Below, one piece after another: positions 7,599 to 15,886 of a stretch of DNA of 15,886 bases. The DNA comes from Planctomycetaceae bacterium. GTDB taxonomy: Bacteria; Planctomycetota; Planctomycetia; Pirellulales; UBA1268. Both the position numbers and the translations under genes were made by a program. The stretch lies in the NCBI GenBank assembly GCA_947453875.1, contig CANGIH010000008.1:1-15886 (forward strand), read 5' to 3'. The notes beneath the pieces were generated by a model. That model was given only the letters and a program-made list of their open reading frames with translations. It searched no databases and was not told where the DNA came from. Every line of letters begins with the position of its first letter. The stretch's first letter is position 1.

Positions 7599-8846
7599 AT
7601 GAACGACATCGCCCCAGAGCGCTCCGCGGAACTGTGCGACTCGCTCCACGCGACGGCCGCTGACCGCGGCCTCGACGCCATGTTCGCCGAACTGGCCGAC
7701 TCCCTCTCCGCCCGGAAACGCTGGCATTCGCTGTTTGATGCCCGTCTCATGCAGGCCCGCGCGGCCCTCGGCCTGCCGCTCGCGGGGGACGGTCGGTCGA
7801 TTCCGCAGGAAAAACAGGCGGCCCTCGAGGCCAAGTCGCTCGAGGCCTGTCGCGAGGCTGGCTGGCCACTGGTCGAGGAGGGGAACGTGGCTGCCGGGTG
7901 GATGTATCTCCGCGCGGCCGCGGAACCGGAGGAGGTGGGCAAGCGTCTGGCGGCACTTGCCGAGGGGCTGACGGGCACGGCCGATGGGACTGCCGCGGAT
8001 GGCCCCGACGCCGAGCGTGCCGACGAGACGCTCCAGGAGATCATCCACGTGACGCTGTGGGAGGGAGTCGACCCGGCGCTCGGCCTGAAACTGCTCCTTT
8101 CCCGCAACGGCACCTGCAACACGATCACCGCCTATGAGCAGGCGGTGTCGCGGCTCCCCGCGGCGCGGCAGCGGCCAGCGGCCGATCTCCTCGTCGCCCA
8201 TCTCCACCGCGAGGTGCTCGCCTCACTCGTCCACGATCTCCACCGCCGCGGCATCCCCGTGCAGCCGGAACCGGAGGCCTCGATCACCGGCGTCCTCGAG
8301 GCGGCCGGTGGCATGAGGGACGACCCGGCCGTCCATGTCGATGTCTCGCACCTCCAATCGGTGCTGCGGATCGCACGCGTCTGCACCGATCGGGCCACGC
8401 TGCGCCGCGCCTGGGAATTGGCCTCGTACGCCTGCCGCCTGCCGAAGGAGACGGTCTATCCCGGCGAGCCGCCGTTCGAGGACGTGGGGGACTCGTCGCG
8501 GCTCTTCTACGGTGCACAGCTCGGCTTCGATGTCGACGAGGCGGTGGCCTTCTTCAGGAAGGCGGCAGTGATGGCGAAGGTTGAGCAGGCCGGCTCGCTG
8601 CCGGGCGATGTGCTTGTCGTGCTGCTGTGGCGGCTCGGACGCGCGTCTGAGGCGTTGCACGCAGCCCTCGACCGGCCGCGTGACGACGCCGGCCCGAGCC
8701 TCATGCAGGCCACCGGAATGCTGCCGTCGCTTGTGGAGATGGCGGCCGCGGCGGGCGACTGGAAGACGCTCCGCATGGCCTGCCAGAAGCATGGCGACGA
8801 GATCACATTCGCGGCCACGCTCGCGGCGGAACATGCCGGCGGATGA
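7599..8846 (+). CDS. Conserved-looking helical protein of unknown function (415 aa)
   Basis: No named domain recognised. The protein has no signal peptide or membrane segment, so it is probably cytoplasmic. It is alpha-helical throughout. The N-terminal half contains RKRWHSLFDARLMQARAALGLP (39-60) and GWMYLRAAAEPEEV (100-113). A central block reads VTLWEGVDPALGLKLLL followed by NGTCNTITAYEQ (151-181), a composition that looks family-conserved. Histidines cluster at 201-215 and in HVDVSHLQ (246-253). From about 250 to 400 the helices fall in pairs like TPR hairpins (for example AVAFFRKAAVMAKV and GRASEALHAALDRP). It resembles hypothetical proteins I associate with planctomycetes, but that is recollection, not a search. 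It follows the RNA methyltransferases by 60 bases and converges with the cysteine-rich gene, leaving only 12 bases between stops. Codon use looks coding and complete. Confidence 0.8.
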   Translation: MNDIAPERSAELCDSLHATAADRGLDAMFAELADSLSARKRWHSLFDARLMQARAALGLPLAGDGRSIPQEKQAALEAKSLEACREAGWPLVEEGNVAAGWMYLRAAAEPEEVGKRLAALAEGLTGTADGTAADGPDAERADETLQEIIHVTLWEGVDPALGLKLLLSRNGTCNTITAYEQAVSRLPAARQRPAADLLVAHLHREVLASLVHDLHRRGIPVQPEPEASITGVLEAAGGMRDDPAVHVDVSHLQSVLRIARVCTDRATLRRAWELASYACRLPKETVYPGEPPFEDVGDSSRLFYGAQLGFDVDEAVAFFRKAAVMAKVEQAGSLPGDVLVVLLWRLGRASEALHAALDRPRDDAGPSLMQATGMLPSLVEMAAAAGDWKTLRMACQKHGDEITFAATLAAEHAGG

Positions 8847-8858
8847 CCGGTTGATCCA

Positions 8859-9458
8859 TCACTCCGCCGCTGCGGCTGCTCTCGCCGGTACCGTCTCCGC
8901 AGCCACCGTCGCTGACCCCACGGCAGGCTGGCAATCCTGGCAGGATCGGCAGTCGCGGCAGCCCGCACCGCGGCGCTTCCAGGGCCAAGGGAAGAGGGTG
9001 AGGATGCAGTCGGGGTAACAGGGATTCATCTTCCGCAGGCAACTCGGGCCACCGAAGAGGCAGCACTTGACGCCGCTGCAGTCTTCGCAGGGGTTTTCGG
9101 TGATGTAGCCCACTTCCGAAGGGGCCATGAATCCGCGGCCCGGCGGAAGCTGCCAGGGGGCGAGGAGATCGGGACCACGACTCCGACCATTGCAGTCGTG
9201 CCAACGGTTGCAGTTGTCGCACGGGTCGGGACCGCACGGCTCTGCCGAGCGGGGCCCCCAGTAACGCGGTCCACACCCCTCGCTGCCGCAGGGAGTGGTC
9301 GCCCCGACATCGGAGGTGAGGAACCCGGGCTGCGGGCCGCAGGTGCGGCAGGGCCATGCCGACACTGGACGGACATGACCGAGCACAGTCAGGGCCGCGA
9401 CGACGAGCACCACGAGGGTGGCAACCGGGCGCCGCCCGGTGGAGATGAGCGTGTTCAT
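8859..9458 (-). CDS. Exported cysteine-rich protein (19 Cys), function unknown
   Basis: The 199-aa protein has a clear Sec signal (MNTLISTGRRPVATLVVLVV then AALTVLGHVRPVSA, cleavage likely after A34). The mature part contains 19 cysteines, mostly as CxxC, CxC-like and NPC/DPC/EPC turns: C37, C40, C57, C62, C75, C80, C83, C89, a central cluster C124-C132 with an adjacent pair C132-C133, then C140, C147, C151, and a terminal quartet C167-x2-C170-x2-C173-x2-C176. Prolines and tryptophans are frequent. No CxxCH haem motif is present. The ending is low-complexity alanine. It may be a disulfide-rich wall or surface protein, or a metal binder; planctomycete walls are known to be cysteine-rich protein layers, so a structural role is plausible but inferred. 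It lies 120 bases downstream of glgA on the same strand. The start at 9458 has GAGAG just upstream. Confidence 0.75.
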   Translation of the reverse strand: MNTLISTGRRPVATLVVLVVAALTVLGHVRPVSAWPCRTCGPQPGFLTSDVGATTPCGSEGCGPRYWGPRSAEPCGPDPCDNCNRWHDCNGRSRGPDLLAPWQLPPGRGFMAPSEVGYITENPCEDCSGVKCCLFGGPSCLRKMNPCYPDCILTLFPWPWKRRGAGCRDCRSCQDCQPAVGSATVAAETVPARAAAAAE

Positions 9459-9578
9459 GGCTCTCGGTATCGACCGGAAGAACCGTCACGCTCCGCTCAT
9501 TCGGGACGAGCGACAAAGCTTTCCCAGCCTGCCCCGCCTGCCACCGATCCGACAGCCCGTCGCGATCGCCCAATGCCT
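9459..9578 (-). other. Gap between glgA and the cysteine-rich gene
   Basis: These 120 bases follow the glgA stop. At its edge (9575-9589) a 6-base stem with a 3-base loop (GCCTTC/GAAGGC) overlaps the glgA stop but has no T-run. Another weak inverted repeat (CGCTC/GAGCG) lies at about 9493-9511. I see no convincing promoter, although the gap is long enough for the cysteine-rich gene to have its own. Confidence 0.3.
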
Positions 9579-11081
9579 TCAGGGAAGGCGAACCGGCTGT
9601 GGCGCAGCAGCGACGGCGCGCTCATAGAGCCGGAGGTACTTCCGGGCACTTGAGTCCCAGGACCAATCCTGTCCCATCACCTGCTGCACGAGCCCCGACC
9701 AGCGGTCGGAGTCGGCATGGAGCGCGAGTGCCCGATCGACCGCATGGGCCAGCGCTCCCCCATCGACCGCGTCGAAGACGAAGCCGCTGGCTGTGCCGGA
9801 ACAGAGCGCATCGTCCGTGGCATCGACCACGGTGTCGACCAGCCCGCCGGTGGCACGGACGATCGGGATCGTGCCGTAGCGCAGGGCATACAGCTGCGTG
9901 AGCCCACAGGGCTCGTAGAGGCTCGGCATCAGGAGCATGTCGGCCGCCCCCTGAACCAGGTGCGCGAGCCCCTCGTCGAAGCCGATGACCAGATCGATCG
10001 TGCCGGGATGGGCCGATGCCATCCGGCGCAGGCCATCCTCGGCCCGTGGGTCGCCGGTGCCGAGTATGAGAAACCGCGCCCGACCGCTCCCCGCCATCCG
10101 CCCGAGCAGGTCGAAGATCAAACCGATCCCCTTCTGTTCGGCGAGGCGGCCGACGAACGCCACGAGCGGACGCGGATCGGGTGCGACTTGCCCAAGCCGA
10201 GCCGCGAGCGCCGCCTTCGCCGCCGCCTTCCCGTCGGCGACGCCGGTCGCGTCGTAGGGTCGCGGCAGATGGGGATCGGTGCGGGGATTCCAGGCATCGG
10301 TATCGATGCCATTGACGATCCCCACGAGCGTGTCGCCCCGGTCCGAAAGCACCCCTTCCAGGCTGCATCCCCCCGGTGCCGACTGGATCTCCCGGGCGTA
10401 CGTCGGGCTCACGGTGCTCACCAGATCGGAGAACACGATCCCGGTCTTCAGCAGGTTAAGTTGGCCGAAATACTCCATCTGCTGCCAGTTGAAGTAGCGC
10501 CAGTCGATGCCGGTCAGGAGCATGTCCCAGTGCCAGAAGACCCCCTGATAGGCCATGTTGTGAATGGTGTGGAGCGTCCGTGCTTTGGAAAGCCGCGGCC
10601 ACTGCGTGGCAAGCACCTTTTGATAGGCGGGGATGAGCCCGGTCTGCCAGTCGTGGGAGTGGATGATGTCGCAGGGCTGCTCGAAACGGTTGGCCAGTTC
10701 GAGAACGGCACGCGAAAAGAAAATGAACCGCTCGGCGTTGTCGGGATAATCCTCGGCACCACCGTAGAGCGTGGGGCGGTCGAAGTAGGAATCGTTGCCG
10801 ACAAGATAGACCGTCGCATCGGCCGCGCCGTCCTTTCCGGGGATCCGCGACTGATGGATCGTCGCCCGCTTGGTCTGCGTGCCGACCGGCACGTCAAACT
10901 CCCACCCCGTCGGCTCGACCGGCAAACGGCGTGCGGAGAAGACCTCCCGATAGGCAGGCAGGGCCACCGTCACCGTGCAGCCGAGTCGCGTCAGTGCTCC
11001 CGGCAACGCGCCGACGACATCGGCAAGCCCCCCCGTCTTCGCAAACGGCGTCGCTTCGCTGGCCACCTGGAGGACGCGCAT
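9579..11081 (-). CDS. glgA: Glycogen synthase (ADP-glucose), GT5 family
   Basis: Transfers glucose from ADP-glucose to the non-reducing end of a growing alpha-1,4-glucan (EC 2.4.1.21) in the cytoplasm. The 500-aa length is typical. The GT5 N-terminal domain opens MRVLQVASEATPFAKTGGLA with the ADP-glucose-binding KTGGL at 15-19, followed by IHSHDWQTGLIP and HTIHNMAYQGVF. The C-terminal GT-B domain shows GIVNGIDTDAWNP, the phosphate-binding VGRLAEQKGIGL, and the catalytic-site LYEPCGLTQLYALRYG (Glu near residue 390) followed by RATGGLVDTV. The start is placed at 11081 because the protein begins exactly as the family does. An in-frame ATG at 11144 would add 21 unrelated residues; the ribosome binding site is weak at 11081. 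It lies 77 bases downstream of the PVC haem protein gene. No other glycogen gene is in the window. Confidence 0.97.
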   Translation of the reverse strand: MRVLQVASEATPFAKTGGLADVVGALPGALTRLGCTVTVALPAYREVFSARRLPVEPTGWEFDVPVGTQTKRATIHQSRIPGKDGAADATVYLVGNDSYFDRPTLYGGAEDYPDNAERFIFFSRAVLELANRFEQPCDIIHSHDWQTGLIPAYQKVLATQWPRLSKARTLHTIHNMAYQGVFWHWDMLLTGIDWRYFNWQQMEYFGQLNLLKTGIVFSDLVSTVSPTYAREIQSAPGGCSLEGVLSDRGDTLVGIVNGIDTDAWNPRTDPHLPRPYDATGVADGKAAAKAALAARLGQVAPDPRPLVAFVGRLAEQKGIGLIFDLLGRMAGSGRARFLILGTGDPRAEDGLRRMASAHPGTIDLVIGFDEGLAHLVQGAADMLLMPSLYEPCGLTQLYALRYGTIPIVRATGGLVDTVVDATDDALCSGTASGFVFDAVDGGALAHAVDRALALHADSDRWSGLVQQVMGQDWSWDSSARKYLRLYERAVAAAPQPVRLP

Positions 11082-11120
11082 CGTGATGGTGCCTGTTCGA
11101 TGGTTCTTCGGGGGTGTTGG

Positions 11121-11139
11121 CCGCTGCATCCGGCAGCGG
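11121..11139 (-). terminator. Stem-loop between the PVC haem protein gene and glgA
   Basis: A perfect 7-base inverted repeat, CCGCTGC (11121-11127) and GCAGCGG (11133-11139), encloses a 5-base loop. It begins 19 bases after the haem protein stop on the minus strand. No T-run follows, so it is not a canonical Rho-independent terminator. It may instead be an attenuating or mRNA-stabilising hairpin in the glgA leader. Confidence is in the hairpin rather than in its role. Confidence 0.35.
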
Positions 11140-11158
11140 TGCACGTTTCCAGAGTCTG

Positions 11159-14836
<3,678 letters not shown>

Positions 14837-14844
14837 GAAAGACA

Positions 14845-14848
14845 CTCC
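14845..14848 (-). promoter_or_regulatory. Ribosome binding site of the PVC haem protein gene
   Basis: The minus strand reads TTGGAG with 8 bases between GGAG and the ATG at 14836. This decides that start over the longer in-frame ATG at 14905. Confidence 0.6.
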
Positions 14849-14914
14849 AAGGATCGTGGAATCGCTGCGGGAGCGCGGCCTTCGCGGCCGGCAGAGCCGT
14901 GCCACACTGAAAAA

Positions 14915-14932
14915 TCCCCGCGGCGCAGGGGA
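14915..14932. other. Small inverted repeat beside the possible -10 element
   Basis: TCCCC (14915-14919) and GGGGA (14928-14932) form a 5-base stem with an 8-base loop. It lies immediately next to the AT-rich island. It could be an operator half-site pair or simply GC-rich chance; another 5-base CGGCC/GGCCG repeat lies near 14878-14892. Confidence 0.25.
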
Positions 14933-14944
14933 CAGTATAGTATG
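14933..14944. promoter_or_regulatory. Possible -10 element in the divergent intergenic region
   Basis: The 140 bases from 14837 to 14976 separate two divergent genes and must hold their promoters. The AT-rich island AGTATAGTATGG at 14934-14945 stands out from the very GC-rich surroundings. It gives TATAGT on the plus strand (about 35 bases before the ATG at 14977) and TATACT on the minus strand. Neither strand has a good -35 hexamer at 17 bases. Which gene it serves cannot be decided. Confidence 0.35.
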
Positions 14945-14965
14945 GCTGGTTTTCCGGGTCGCAGC

Positions 14966-14969
14966 GGAG
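14966..14969 (+). promoter_or_regulatory. Ribosome binding site of the CBM9-like protein gene
   Basis: GGAG is followed by seven bases and then the ATG at 14977. This supports the 14977 start. Confidence 0.6.
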
Positions 14970-14976
14970 CCTTCCC

Positions 14977-15630
14977 ATGCCCCCCCTGGTCAATCCCGGC
15001 GCCCTGTTCTCCTTCCGCTTCCCCTGTCGGCGCGTGAAGTCGCTCTGGCCGCCCGCCTCGGCGCCGCTCGACGACGCCTGTCGGCTGCCCTCCCTGGCCG
15101 GTATTGTCGGGGTGCCCGACATCGTCGCCCTGTGGATCGCCTGGAACGACGGGGGCCTGCGGGTCCGGGCCGACGTGAAGGGCGTGGGGGCGTCGCGATG
15201 GTGCCAGCCAACGAGGCCCGAGGACAGCGACGGCCTCCATCTGTGGATCGCGACCCGTCCCACCGGCGAGAGTCACCGTGCCGGGCGCTTCTGCCGGAGG
15301 CTTGCCCTCCTCCCCACCGGCGGCGGCAAACTCGCCGACAAGCCGGTCGCCGTGGCGGCGTCGATCCCGCGCACGAGCGAGATGCCGGCGGAGTTGCCGG
15401 AGGGCTCGGTGCCCATTGGTGCGACACTCCTTGCCGACGGATGGAGTATCGATGCGGCGATCACCGCCGCCGCCCTCCCCGGCTGGGATCCCGCGGAGAT
15501 CCCACGGCTCGGGTTCTTCGCCGCCGTCATCGACCGCCGCCTGGGGCGGATCCCCTACGGGGCCCCCCCTGAGTATCCCTGGGAGAGCGATCCCACCATC
15601 TGGATGGAGCTGGAACTGGCCGGAGCATGA
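14977..15630 (+). CDS. Small protein resembling a CBM9/DOMON-like beta-sandwich, function unknown
   Basis: The 217-aa protein has no signal peptide or membrane segment, so it is probably cytoplasmic. The order of elements resembles carbohydrate-binding family 9-like/DOMON beta-sandwiches: VPDIVALWIAWNDGGLRVRADVKG (46-69) as paired strands, then DSDGLHLWIATR (83-94), a pattern close to the 'D-x-x-E/H-L-x-I-D-x-R' strand of that fold. After it come HRAGRFCRRLALLPTGGG (100-117), GWSIDAAITAAALPGWDP (155-172) and RLGFFAAVIDRR (177-188), the usual closing 'W-x-x-E-x-A-I-P ... G-F-N' type strands. Standard sugar-contacting residues cannot be assigned. The start has GGAG at 7 bases. It is divergent from the PVC haem gene and convergent with the protease gene (35 bases between stops). 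The fold call is inference from pattern. A conserved planctomycete hypothetical protein is the safe reading. Confidence 0.7.
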   Translation: MPPLVNPGALFSFRFPCRRVKSLWPPASAPLDDACRLPSLAGIVGVPDIVALWIAWNDGGLRVRADVKGVGASRWCQPTRPEDSDGLHLWIATRPTGESHRAGRFCRRLALLPTGGGKLADKPVAVAASIPRTSEMPAELPEGSVPIGATLLADGWSIDAAITAAALPGWDPAEIPRLGFFAAVIDRRLGRIPYGAPPEYPWESDPTIWMELELAGA

Positions 15631-15665
15631 TCCGCTCTATTCCAAATCCATTTCCTCCATCCGCC

Positions 15666-15886
15666 TCAGCCCCACTGCGTCCATGAACCGGTGGCGATCA
15701 CGTAGGTGGAGAGCATGGCATTGGTCGTCGCGTGGGCCGCGATCGCATCGGCCAGCCGCCGACGCTGGTAGAGGGCGGCCGCAAACGCCATCCCGGCCAT
15801 CGTCCCGGCGATCCAGGCCCCGCCATGGAGGAGGCCGAACGCCAGCGACGAGACGAGGAAAGACAGCCAGGTGAACATCCCCACCG
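15666..15886 (-). CDS. CPBP/CAAX-type intramembrane protease, C-terminal part only (N-terminus beyond the right edge)
   Basis: Only the last 73 or so codons are in the window; the frame is open to the right edge. The hydrophobic sequence contains the two conserved C-terminal motifs of CPBP (CAAX prenyl protease 2/ABI family) glutamic intramembrane proteases: FGLLHGG (motif 2, the FxxxH histidine) and IAAHATTNAML (motif 3, HxxxN). The segment between them, AGTMAGMAFAAALYQRRRLADAI, is the usual transmembrane helix followed by a basic turn. The motif 1 EExxxR needed for activity would be outside the window. The wording HATTN with a terminal IATGSWTQWG resembles the subgroup annotated as exosortase/PEP-CTERM-associated CAAX protease-related proteins; that sub-assignment is from memory. 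The ATG at 15878 is internal, not the true start. Confidence 0.82.
   Translation of the reverse strand, partial: VGMFTWLSFLVSSLAFGLLHGGAWIAGTMAGMAFAAALYQRRRLADAIAAHATTNAMLSTYVIATGSWTQWG

Noticed and set aside
6630..8207. A 525-codon open frame on the minus strand
   Set aside because: Antisense to the SpoU methyltransferase and the 415-aa gene. The overlapped SpoU motifs are exact, so the antisense frame is a composition artefact.
9424..9440. Perfect palindrome-like sequence (8-base arms, 1-base centre) at the start of the cysteine-rich gene
   Set aside because: The single-base spacer cannot form a hairpin loop of that stem. It lies inside signal peptide codons and probably reflects GC-rich composition.
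8803..9573. A 256-codon open frame on the minus strand overlapping the cysteine-rich gene
   Set aside because: It runs into the end of the convergent 415-aa gene, lacks a signal peptide or domain, and its alternative frame encodes a protein with a proper signal peptide and patterned cysteines.
9575..9589. GCCTTC/GAAGGC stem over the glgA stop codon as a terminator
   Set aside because: Only six base pairs, a 3-base loop and no T-run follow, so it is not a convincing Rho-independent terminator.
11082..11144. Upstream extension of glgA to an ATG at 11144
   Set aside because: The added residues do not match the family, which begins directly at the MRVL start, and the region holds the intergenic hairpin.

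Overview
The window is a high-GC piece of bacterial chromosome that looks planctomycete (phylum Planctomycetota, probably a Pirellulales-like lineage; the order is inference). The main evidence is three families that are hallmarks of that phylum: a DUF1501 protein, a PSCyt1/DUF1549/DUF1553 (PSD1) cytochrome protein, and a giant PVC-type CxxCH haem-binding protein with an NPCBM domain and a beta-propeller. There are eleven protein genes, two of them cut by the window edges. I see no rRNA, tRNA, CRISPR array, insertion sequence, phage gene or plasmid function, and gene density is high.

Left region (1-5610, minus strand) is a tight three-gene operon. In transcription order it holds a secreted Pro/Gln/His-rich protein with a charged coiled-coil tail (5610-4426), the PSD1 cytochrome protein (4429-1166, GTG start overlapping the previous stop by 4 bases), and a twin-arginine DUF1501 protein (1161 to beyond position 1). 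A 126-base divergent intergenic region separates this operon from a plus-strand group (5737-8846). That group holds a RlmI-like SAM methyltransferase, a TrmH/SpoU-family RNA 2'-O-methyltransferase overlapping it by ATGA, and a 415-residue protein of unknown function.

Middle and right (8859-14836, minus strand): in transcription order, the 1225-residue PVC haem-binding protein, glycogen synthase glgA (77 bases downstream), and a secreted protein with 19 cysteines (120 bases further on). A 140-base divergent region separates the haem protein from a plus-strand gene for a small protein that resembles a CBM9/DOMON-like fold. At the right edge is the C-terminal end of a CPBP/CAAX-type intramembrane protease on the minus strand, which resembles the exosortase-associated subgroup.

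Functionally, the window combines exported haem and carbohydrate-related machinery (operon at the left, large protein at the right), glycogen synthesis and RNA modification. It reads as an ordinary planctomycete housekeeping and periplasmic region. I do not see convincing evidence of a wholly new system. The most unfamiliar pieces are the coiled-coil protein coupled to the PSD1 cytochrome, the 19-cysteine exported protein, the 415-residue protein and the small CBM9-like protein.
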